A DNA stretch of 33,719 nucleotides from Phycisphaerales bacterium (GTDB lineage: Bacteria; Planctomycetota; Phycisphaerae; UBA1845): contig JABFSN010000056.1 in NCBI GenBank assembly GCA_013140575.1, positions 1-33,719 of the forward strand, in the 5' to 3' direction. The notes under the pieces are model-generated. The model ran no database searches. It saw only the letters and a program-made list of their open reading frames with translations, and had not been told where the DNA came from. Shown here one piece after another: positions 26,261-33,719 of this stretch (its first letter is position 1; every line of letters starts with the position of its first letter). Made by a program: the position numbers and the translations under genes.

Positions 26261-29200
26261 CTACAAGTGGGGATGGCCGACCAGGCGCTGGAACAGTCCG
26301 AAATCGACCAGATCAATGTCCCCGTCGCCGTCCATGTCCAGCCGGGCGCAATCGCCGGCCGTCCCACCGACAATCGACGTGCGGCACGGATTCCACGATG
26401 CGAAGTCCGACAACGTCGTTTGGCCGTCGCCGTCGAAATCGCCCAGTCGTTCGCATGAATCGGGGACGCCGTTCACGTTGACGTCCGTGGCCACGCCGTC
26501 GTTGATCTCGCATTCGTCGGGCACATCGTTCGAGTCGCAGTCAGCGCTGGACGCGGCCGTGCGATAGTGCAGCCCAACGTCGACGAACGTCAACCCAGAA
26601 CACACCGCCGCATCGACCGCCGGTGACGGCAACAACAGCACCGCCGCATCGCCGCCGTTCACCAGTTGATTGAATTGTCCCGCAGCCAGAACCATCGTTG
26701 CCGCATCCGGTTGTTCCGGGCAATCGCGGCCGCCGTTGGCGAACAATCGCCCGGCGACGATTCCGTTCAGACGCACGTCGATCCACTCGTCCGCACTCGC
26801 CAAATCCGTTCGTGCGGACAACTGTATTTCGACGTCGCCGACGGCCACCGGCGGGGCGACGAACACATGCGTCCGCGGACGGGCGAAATCGATGGGGCCC
26901 GTCGGCCCCGACTCGACCTCGAAGCGCCCTACGTCGCAGACGTCGGGAACCGCGTTGTGGTTGCAGTCCAACGCGGCGTCCTCCGCGATGGCGCATTCAT
27001 CGGGCAAGCAGTTTCGATCGCAATCGGGCGCGCTGCCGTCCGCGACCTCGCATCCGTCGAACACGCCGTTGGCGTTGCAATCGGATTGGCAATCGTCGGG
27101 TACGCCATCGGCGTCGCAATCGTGGGATGCACCCGCGGCAATGTCACAATCGTCGGGCCGGCCGTTGGCGTTGCAATCGGTCTGACACGAATCGGGCACG
27201 GCGTCGGCGTTGCAATCGACCGTGGCGCTGGACGCAGTTTGGCAGGCATCCGACAGTCCGTCGCCATTGCAATCGTCGAAATAGTCCGATTCGAATGCCC
27301 CCTGGTCGACGCGGCAGAATTGCACGCGCGGCTCGCCCGACAGGTCCGCTTCCGCTTCGTCGAAACCGGCGTCCGGTGGACCGGCGTTAATGGCCGGCGA
27401 ATCGGGCAGCAGTCGAACATCGCCCAATTCGGGATTCACGAACCGTGCGTCGGCGCCCCGGTTACCTGTCCCCGGCCAATCGCCTTCAATCGTGCTGTAG
27501 CTGACGATTATTCGCTCCGAATCGCCGTCGACATTCGTGACCCCGTTGTCCTGAACGATGCACCCCACGAGGGTGGGCGCGGCCAGCGCTGCAGCGAACA
27601 GTCCCGCGCCGCGATCGACGGCGGAGTTGTTCACCACCGTGCTGTATTCCACACGCGGCGTGCCGCCCGCGACGTACATCCCGCCGCCGTCGTCGATGGC
27701 CGTGTTGTCGGCCAGCAAGCAATGCCGCAGGACGACGCTCGAATCGTCGGCGTAAACGCCGCCGCCGTCATCGAATGCCAAGTTTCCATCGAGCCGACAC
27801 CGGTGCAGCCGGGGACTCCCGTTGCCGCGGTCGTAGACGGCGCCGCCGTCCCCGGCCACGTTGGCCCGAAACGTACATCCCGCGAATCCGCTCCCCGGAC
27901 GGTGGCTTGCGTTGAACCACGCACCGCCATGACGCTCCGCCACGTTTCGCGTCAGGCGACTGTCGTCGGCCATCACCTTCCCGTTATCGAAATTGGCGAT
28001 GCCGCCGCCGTCCGTGCCGGCGCCATTGCCCTCGACCACCGAATCGAACAGCAGGAGTTCGGCGCCGGTGTTGGCCATCGCCCCGCCGCGGCCGCCGGCG
28101 GTGTTGTGCTCCACCATGCACTGTTCCAATATCAGGAGGGATTCACCCGCGTTGTGAATTCCGCCGCCGTCGATTTCCGCCTGATTCGCGATGATCGTCG
28201 TTTCCACAAACCGGGGAGCGCCGTTCTCGACGGACACGCCGCCGCCCCATCGCGCCGTGTTTCCGATGACTCGCGCGTTTCCAATCGTGGGGGCCGCGTG
28301 GAACACCCAAATGCCGCCGCCGTGGTCATCGGGAAAGTCGCCGTCGGCGACACCTGCCGCGATGGTGACGCCATCGAGCACCGCACCGGCGTCCACGTCT
28401 TCCGCGGTGACGACGTGATGGGCATTGTCCAACCGCGTCCCTTCCGACGAGTCGTCGTCGCCGTTCAGGTCGCCGCTCAACACCACTCGATTTCGCATCG
28501 GATCGCGGTGCTCCCGCGCCGATTCACCCCCGGCGAACCCGCCGTAAACCGCCACCCCGTCCACCAGCCGAAACGCCGCCCGACGGTCGGCGCCCGCGTC
28601 GGCTGGACGATAAACGTCGGCCGCGATCCATATTTCCGTGACGTTCCCCCCGGAACCGGCGGCGTGCAGCAGCGCGTCCTGTAGCGATTCGTAGGCATCG
28701 GCCCAGCTGCTGCCGTTGCCAGCTCCCGTCGCCCGCCCGTCTACCAATAAAACCGAATATTCGCATATATCAGGAATTCCATCTTGGTCCGCGTCGTCCA
28801 ATCGACCGTCGCCGATGTCGCACAAATCGGGGACGCCGTTCCTGTTGCAGTCCGAAATCTCCAGCTCGACAATATCGACGCTGTCGAGGACGTTGTTTTC
28901 GTCGCAATCCTCCTGATATTCATAAGCGCCCATGTCCATTGCCGGCGGTCCGCCGACCCCGGAATCGGAAACGGTTGGATCGTCCACCAGTCGAGGTTGG
29001 CCGGAAACGTCGGTCAACTCGCCCGGGGGCAGGCGGGTCGCGTCGCCGGCGTCGATGCAGGAGGAACCGGCCGCGATGCGAAAATCGTCGTCGTCCGTTG
29101 CCGAGTCGCCGTCCAGCCCATCGCCGTCGATGAACTTCGGGTCGCCCGCCGTATTCCCGATGCCACCGAAATCGTCGGTCCAGCCCTGCACGCACGAATG

Positions 29201-32200
29201 CGCGATCGTTGGAGCCGGGCCCGAAAAGGCGACTTGACCGGATAGACGAGTGCCGACCGCGTCACGATTGTTCCACAAAATGGAGTTTACGATCCCGGTG
29301 GTGCTTCCACTGTCCGCGAACAATCCGCCGCCGAGCGGCGCGAAATTTCCGCTGACGGTGCAGCTTTGCAACGAGATCGATCCGCCGGACGTGCGCACGG
29401 CCCCGCCGGCGTCGGCGCCGGTGTTCCCCGAGAAGATGCACTGAAACATCGCCGCCGATCCGGATGCCACATGAACGGCGCTGGATGAGTTGGCGTGCAG
29501 CCGGGCGTTGTACAGTTCGAGATCGCTGCTAATCGCGTAGATGCCGCCGCCGACCGCCGCCAGATTCCCGGCAATGCGAACGCCTTGCAACTGCGCGTCG
29601 CCGCCGGCCAGCGCGAAAAGCCCGCCGCCGCGGGAACCCGCCTGATTGCCGATCAAGGCGCCGCCGTGCATCGACAGCACGCCGTTGGTAACAAAAACCC
29701 CGCCTCCGTCGGCGCCGGTGAGATTGGACTCGATGCTGCAATCGATGAGCTCGGGTGCGGCATCGAGACTATGCAAGCCGCCGCCTGCGGTCGCGGCTGT
29801 ATTGCCTGTGATACGGCAGTGACGCAGCACCGGTGCGCCGCCGACAACGCGAACGCCGCCGCCACCGTCGATCGCACGGCCGCCGGTAATGATCATTCCG
29901 TCGATCACCGCGCCCGGTCCCGCATCGTCCGAGACAAGCACGTGGTAGGCGTTATCATCGGCCTGGCCGAAATCGGGAGTGTCGTCACCATTCAAATCGC
30001 CCGACAACTCCGTGAAATGCGTGCGCCAATCCCGTTCGCCAAGGGCTGTTTCACCGCCCGCGAAACCACCGTAGATCGTGACCCCGTCCATCAGTCGGAA
30101 AGACGCATTTCGATCGCCGCCGATTCCGGCCGGCCGGTAGACCCCCTCCGCGACCCACAGCCCGGTCACCAGTCCCTCCGCGGCCGACGCATACGCCACC
30201 GCCGCCTGCAAATCGACAAATGCATCGTGCCAGTTCAGTCCGCTGCCCAGTCCATCGGCGGACGAGCGGACGAATACGATGGTCGATTCGCAATAGTCCG
30301 GAACGCCGTTCCGGTTCCGATCGGGCGCGCCGAGATCATTGATTTCGCAGTCGTCGGCCACGCCGTCGGCGTCACAATCGGGTTCGCAACCGTCGGGCAC
30401 ATTGTTTCCATTGCAGTCGCGACTCGCGTGCGCCGAAACATCGCACTCGTCAGGAATGGCATTGGTATTGCAGTCCGGTGACTCGCCCGTGGAAACGTCA
30501 ATCGGATCAAACGTGCCGTTTCCGTTGCAGTCTCCGTATTCATAGGCGCCGAGATCGACAATCGGAGCGGTCCCCGACCCCGTGTCGCCGACGTCGGGCG
30601 CATCGAATCGCCGGGGGACGCCGGCCAAATCAACCGGTGTAGCTTCGGCCGTTTCACCGTTACCGTCGATGTCGTACACATCGAGCGGAATCAAGGCGTT
30701 TGCGGCGGCGTCGATGTACGGTGAATTCGGGGACAGCCGCAAGTCATCGTCGTGGGTTCCGACAATGCCGTCGGGACCCAGCGCATTCACAAATCGCGGA
30801 TCATCGGTGCGAATCGAATCGCCGTCGAATCCGCCGGAATAGGATTGAACGCAGCTACTTGCGACAAAAGGAGTGCCCGCCGCGTACAGAAGCTGCGCCG
30901 ATTGGGAAGTGCCGGTCGCGTCGCGGTTGTTCCACAGAATCGAGTTGGAAATGTCGAGACCAACGGCCGATTCAAGCCAGACGCCGCCGCCGGATATTGC
31001 GGCGACATTGTCGTGAAGAGTACAGTGGGAAAGCGACATGTTCACCGAACCGCTCCGGTGATGAATGCCACCGCCTTCGCCGGCGGTGTTGCCGCTGAAG
31101 ATCGTGTTGACCGCATGCAGCGAGGAGTCGAACACGCTGAACACGGCGCCTCCGAATCCAGAAACGCCATTGCCGAGAAACGCGCAGTTAATCAGCGCCA
31201 AATCAGCGCCCTGGCCGGCGACGGCGCCGCCGTCCTTGGCGACGTTTCCGATGAACTGTGACCGGATCAGCGTGGGTTTTCCACCCTGCATCCACATCGC
31301 GCCGCCCAAAAACCTGGATTCGTTGTCGTGAAACAGGCAGTCGACAAACGTCGGATCACCGCCGTCGTCAAACAACGGCCCCCCGCCCGCGTAGAAACCC
31401 GATTCCGACATTTCAAGATTATCGCCGAGCACGGACAATGAGCGGAGGTTTCCGCTGCCCACCGCGCTGCCGCGGTCCGCGACATTGTGGATGAACTCGC
31501 AGCGCGAAACCACGGGGCTGCCGACCTCGATATACATTCCACCGCCGATGGCGCCAACGTTTTCGCGAAAGACACAGTGCGAGACGGTCGGGGTGCCATC
31601 CTCGATGTACATCCCGCCTCCGGTGAAATGCTCGCACGTCAGTCCCAACGTCGACGTGCGCCCGGCCGTCACAACGAAACCGTCCATCACCGCGGACGCG
31701 TCGGCGCCGATCGAAGTGACCACGCGATAGGCGTTATCCGCGGTCGCATCGGATCCGGTGCCGTCGTTGGCCATCAAATCGCCCGACAGAGTTGTGACGT
31801 TGTGCGTGAAATCACGCTGCGCGCGGGCGGTCTCGTGACCCACGAATCCGCCGTAGAGCGCAAGTCCCGAGGGCAAGAGAAACGTGGCGCTGCGAGGATC
31901 GCCCGGGATCGAGAGTTCGGTGGGGCGATAAGTTCCCTTCGCGATCCAGACCTCGGCGACTCCGCCGCGAACGCGGGCTGTGTCAATGGCCGTCTGCATG
32001 TCCCGGTACGCATCGGTCCATGTGGTGCCGTGTGATCGGCCGGCCGCATCAGCGTCGACGAACAGAACGGCGACAGTGCATTCGTCAGGGGCGCCATCGG
32101 AGTCCTGGTCAGCACTGAAGTCGGAGCGAATGTCGCAAATGTCGGGCACGAGATTCCCGTTGCAGTCTTGCGCGCTCAACTGGCACTCGTCGGGCATGCC

Positions 32201-33719
32201 GTCCGGTTGACAATCAACGGCCTCGCCCGAGGCGATGTCACACGAGTCCAGGCGCCCATTGGCGTTGCAGTCGAAGGCGCCGCCGGACGCCAGATCGCAT
32301 TCATCGGGCAGGCCGTTGGAATCGCAGTCCAATTCCGATTCCAGGCAGGAATCGGGAATGAAATCTCCGTTGCAGTCTTCGACCAGGCCGTCGCGGGCCT
32401 CGCACGCGTCGAAGACATAGTTGTGGTTGCAATCGAGGAACGGCTCGCATTCATCGGGCGTCGCGGTTCCATTGCAATCATTGCTCAATCCATTGAGAAT
32501 GTCGCAGGAGTCGGCCGCCGAATTGCCGTTGCAATCGGCTTCGCAAGAATCGAGGATTCCGTTGGAAGTGCAGTCCAGTTGAGGCTGCTCCGTGATCTGT
32601 TCCGAGTCCGGACGGCCGTCGCCGTCGCAGTCGCGTTCGCGCGGCGGCGACACGCAGACCGAAAACGACTGCGGCCCCTGGGGCACGTTGAAACCGGCAA
32701 CCTGAATCGTCCACTTCCCGGGTCGTGGATCGGATACATACACCTGTTCCATGTTGTTCAGATGATCCGCACGCTCGCTAGTGGCCGGCTGGTCGGGCTC
32801 GATGGGATCCAACGTCCAGGGATGATGCGTGGCCAGTTGGGGGTCGAGAATCCGCAGGTCCAAATCATTGACCAGCGCGGGCGATACATTCGGCGTGCCC
32901 GGCGGGTCGTCCCATGCGATGGTCACCTTGATTTCGGTGTCGCCGGGCAAGACGAGCAGGGGCATTGTAAACACGCCGCCACCGGACACGTTCGCCTCGA
33001 CTACGCTGTCCGTGTTGACAGAGTCGATGGTCCGTACGATTCGCACCGAACCGTATCCTGATTGATAATCGGGCCCGGGAGCGGCGACGTCGGCGGCGTT
33101 GTGGGCGAGCAGGGCCTTGAGGGTGGCGTTGGTGAAATCCGCCCGGTCGGGAAATCGTCGGCGGTACGCCTGCAACAGAAGCGCGCTCAGTCCGGTGACC
33201 GTGGGCGTGGCCATCGAGGTGCCGCAGAAGGTCACATAGCCCGATGAGGCCGAGCACGAGGTCACGCCGTCGTCCCCGTCGGACTGGCAGCCGGGCGCGG
33301 AAATGTCGGGCTTGAGTCGGCCGTCGTCGGTCGGACCCCAACTCGTAAAGAACGCCACCGAATCGTCGTTGGAATTCAAGGCGCCCACGGAGATTGAGTT
33401 CTTGGCGCATGCCGGCGGGGCCGTGGAATGATACTGATTCGGGCTGACGGCGCAGCAGAAGGCGCATGCCCGTTCATTCCCGTTGGCCCAGATGATGCGA
33501 AAGGGTTGTCCGAGAGCTCCGGCGGCAATCGCATCGATGACGGCCGACGTCACCCCGTAGTCCCCGGTCAGATCGCAATTGAGGAAATTCCTGCACACGT
33601 TCGTCCCGATGGAGTTATTGGCGATGTCGGCGCCGTGAAGGTGGATGGCTTCGGCGTAGTCGGACTCGATGTCGCCCGGGTTGGTATAGAGGAAGATGCC
33701 GGTGCCGTCCGTCTGGAGA
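26261..33719 (-). CDS. Partial subtilisin-family (S8) protein with three beta-helix modules and terminal dockerin-like motif
   Basis: The gene runs off the right edge; more than 2,480 residues are visible. An in-frame GTG at 33598 is not the true start, because the frame stays open with subtilase sequence (LHGADIANNSIGTN) to the edge. Visible are WANGNE (probable oxyanion Asn), the SWGPTDDGRLKPDISAPG segment and GTSMATP with the catalytic Ser codon at 33215-33217; the Asp and His should lie outside. A P-domain/PPC-like beta domain follows (VTIAWDDPPGTPN). Then come 11 D-C-N-x-N-type repeats and three beta-helix modules (about 32075-30536, 30283-28915, 28762-27275), each introduced by F/L-V-D/R-x-x-A...W-x-D-A-Y/F and ended by D-x-G-A-Y/F-E, with DCNxN clusters between. 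A beta-sandwich and an EF-hand pair (DFDGDGQTTLSDFASW, DMDGDGDIDLVDF) close it. It is presumably secreted. Confidence 0.92.
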   Translation of the reverse strand, partial: LQTDGTGIFLYTNPGDIESDYAEAIHLHGADIANNSIGTNVCRNFLNCDLTGDYGVTSAVIDAIAAGALGQPFRIIWANGNERACAFCCAVSPNQYHSTAPPACAKNSISVGALNSNDDSVAFFTSWGPTDDGRLKPDISAPGCQSDGDDGVTSCSASSGYVTFCGTSMATPTVTGLSALLLQAYRRRFPDRADFTNATLKALLAHNAADVAAPGPDYQSGYGSVRIVRTIDSVNTDSVVEANVSGGGVFTMPLLVLPGDTEIKVTIAWDDPPGTPNVSPALVNDLDLRILDPQLATHHPWTLDPIEPDQPATSERADHLNNMEQVYVSDPRPGKWTIQVAGFNVPQGPQSFSVCVSPPRERDCDGDGRPDSEQITEQPQLDCTSNGILDSCEADCNGNSAADSCDILNGLSNDCNGTATPDECEPFLDCNHNYVFDACEARDGLVEDCNGDFIPDSCLESELDCDSNGLPDECDLASGGAFDCNANGRLDSCDIASGEAVDCQPDGMPDECQLSAQDCNGNLVPDICDIRSDFSADQDSDGAPDECTVAVLFVDADAAGRSHGTTWTDAYRDMQTAIDTARVRGGVAEVWIAKGTYRPTELSIPGDPRSATFLLPSGLALYGGFVGHETARAQRDFTHNVTTLSGDLMANDGTGSDATADNAYRVVTSIGADASAVMDGFVVTAGRTSTLGLTCEHFTGGGMYIEDGTPTVSHCVFRENVGAIGGGMYIEVGSPVVSRCEFIHNVADRGSAVGSGNLRSLSVLGDNLEMSESGFYAGGGPLFDDGGDPTFVDCLFHDNESRFLGGAMWMQGGKPTLIRSQFIGNVAKDGGAVAGQGADLALINCAFLGNGVSGFGGAVFSVFDSSLHAVNTIFSGNTAGEGGGIHHRSGSVNMSLSHCTLHDNVAAISGGGVWLESAVGLDISNSILWNNRDATGTSQSAQLLYAAGTPFVASSCVQSYSGGFDGDSIRTDDPRFVNALGPDGIVGTHDDDLRLSPNSPYIDAAANALIPLDVYDIDGNGETAEATPVDLAGVPRRFDAPDVGDTGSGTAPIVDLGAYEYGDCNGNGTFDPIDVSTGESPDCNTNAIPDECDVSAHASRDCNGNNVPDGCEPDCDADGVADDCEINDLGAPDRNRNGVPDYCESTIVFVRSSADGLGSGLNWHDAFVDLQAAVAYASAAEGLVTGLWVAEGVYRPAGIGGDRNASFRLMDGVTIYGGFAGGETALGERDWRTHFTELSGDLNGDDTPDFGQADDNAYHVLVSDDAGPGAVIDGMIITGGRAIDGGGGVRVVGGAPVLRHCRITGNTAATAGGGLHSLDAAPELIDCSIESNLTGADGGGVFVTNGVLSMHGGALIGNQAGSRGGGLFALAGGDAQLQGVRIAGNLAAVGGGIYAISSDLELYNARLHANSSSAVHVASGSAAMFQCIFSGNTGADAGGAVRTSGGSISLQSCTVSGNFAPLGGGLFADSGSTTGIVNSILWNNRDAVGTRLSGQVAFSGPAPTIAHSCVQGWTDDFGGIGNTAGDPKFIDGDGLDGDSATDDDDFRIAAGSSCIDAGDATRLPPGELTDVSGQPRLVDDPTVSDSGVGGPPAMDMGAYEYQEDCDENNVLDSVDIVELEISDCNRNGVPDLCDIGDGRLDDADQDGIPDICEYSVLLVDGRATGAGNGSSWADAYESLQDALLHAAGSGGNVTEIWIAADVYRPADAGADRRAAFRLVDGVAVYGGFAGGESAREHRDPMRNRVVLSGDLNGDDDSSEGTRLDNAHHVVTAEDVDAGAVLDGVTIAAGVADGDFPDDHGGGIWVFHAAPTIGNARVIGNTARWGGGVSVENGAPRFVETTIIANQAEIDGGGIHNAGESLLILEQCMVEHNTAGGRGGAMANTGAELLLFDSVVEGNGAGTDGGGIANFDNGKVMADDSRLTRNVAERHGGAWFNASHRPGSGFAGCTFRANVAGDGGAVYDRGNGSPRLHRCRLDGNLAFDDGGGVYADDSSVVLRHCLLADNTAIDDGGGMYVAGGTPRVEYSTVVNNSAVDRGAGLFAAALAAPTLVGCIVQDNGVTNVDGDSERIIVSYSTIEGDWPGTGNRGADARFVNPELGDVRLLPDSPAINAGPPDAGFDEAEADLSGEPRVQFCRVDQGAFESDYFDDCNGDGLSDACQTASSATVDCNADAVPDSCQTDCNANGRPDDCDIAAGASHDCDADGVPDDCQSDCNANGVFDGCEVADGSAPDCDRNCLPDECAIAEDAALDCNHNAVPDVCDVGRFEVESGPTGPIDFARPRTHVFVAPPVAVGDVEIQLSARTDLASADEWIDVRLNGIVAGRLFANGGRDCPEQPDAATMVLAAGQFNQLVNGGDAAVLLLPSPAVDAAVCSGLTFVDVGLHYRTAASSADCDSNDVPDECEINDGVATDVNVNGVPDSCERLGDFDGDGQTTLSDFASWNPCRTSIVGGTAGDCARLDMDGDGDIDLVDFGLFQRLVGHPHL
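26450..32640 (-). repeat. 28 dispersed DCNxNxxPDxCD coding repeats in five clusters
   Basis: By my count the subtilase protein contains 11, 5, 3, 7 and 2 copies of a motif D-C-N-x-N-x-x-P-D-x-C-D/E, separated by linkers of up to about 12 residues. The clusters lie before, between and after the three beta-helix modules and before the final dockerin-like motif. Their Asp/Asn spacing resembles the calcium-binding loops of thrombospondin type 3 repeats. The coding DNA shows on the plus strand as recurring GTTGCAATCG-like text. Confidence 0.85.
27275..32075 (-). repeat. Three homologous beta-helix modules with Pmp-like repeats
   Basis: Each module is about 460-510 residues and opens with a region holding W-x-x-G-x-Y-R-P/V-Y-G-G-F-x-G-x-E-x-x-x-x-x-R-D and L-S-G-D-L. 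Short parallel beta-helix turns follow, with F-x-x-N and G-G-A/G-I/M/V motifs, for example FIGNVAKDGGAV and FSGNTAGEGGGI. The F-x-x-N plus G-G-A-I combination is the hallmark of chlamydial polymorphic membrane proteins. The three modules are homologous but well diverged. Confidence 0.85.

Noticed and set aside
26666-28684. A 672-codon open frame antisense to the subtilase gene
   Set aside because: Antisense shadow of the beta-helix and DCNxN repeat coding sequence; the opposite strand shows intact modular protein.

Overview
The window is a high-GC bacterial chromosome segment, most likely from the Planctomycetota (Phycisphaerae or a related uncultured lineage). This rests on two things. Very large secreted proteins carry D-C-N-x-N-x-x-P-D-x-C-D repeats, dockerin-like EF-hand pairs and Chlamydia-Pmp-like F-x-x-N/G-G-A beta-helix repeats. 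Short housekeeping genes sit between them without long operons. No rRNA, tRNA, CRISPR array, insertion sequence or prophage gene was recognised. The taxonomic call is an inference from protein style, not from a marker gene.

Layout, left to right. (1) 353-8584 (+) encodes a secreted protein of about 2,740 residues: an N-terminal beta-sandwich that may be cohesin-like, about 2,080 residues of disulfide-rich repeats in two alternating module types, a dockerin-like pair, TSP3-like calcium loops and a C-terminal metalloprotease-like domain whose HExxH motif reads HQLGH. (2) 8825-9841 (+) is a multi-pass membrane protein with CC and HHC motifs; 9897-11270 (-) is a membrane protein with an EEISWGQR motif fused to TPRs. 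(3) 11496-14270 (-) is another secreted Cys-repeat protein (ten 24-residue units) with a Ser-Asp/Gly-rich tail; a hairpin terminator candidate lies downstream. (4) 14600-16783 (+) is a Ski2-like DExH helicase. (5) 17119-17817 and 17814-19139 (+) are a translationally coupled pair: a small secreted protein and a matrixin metalloprotease with PKD-like domains and a C-terminal sorting-signal-like tail. (6) Housekeeping and transport genes follow: tadA (+), an ankyrin protein (-), a cation diffusion facilitator (+), pyruvate kinase (-), then a secreted DUF3352-like/TPR protein (-). (7) 26261 to the right edge (-) is a subtilisin-family protein, open at its N-terminus, with three beta-helix modules, 28 DCNxN repeats and a terminal dockerin-like motif.

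The theme is extracellular. Four genes encode large or protease-like exported proteins built from calcium-binding and disulfide-rich modules, which could form a surface or secreted matrix. That joint role is a hypothesis; the genes are separated by unrelated housekeeping genes and are not one operon. Intergenic regions contain REP-like hairpins and one 16-bp perfect palindrome. Several start codons were moved inward from the longest open frame because of signal peptides or GGAGG ribosome-binding sites.
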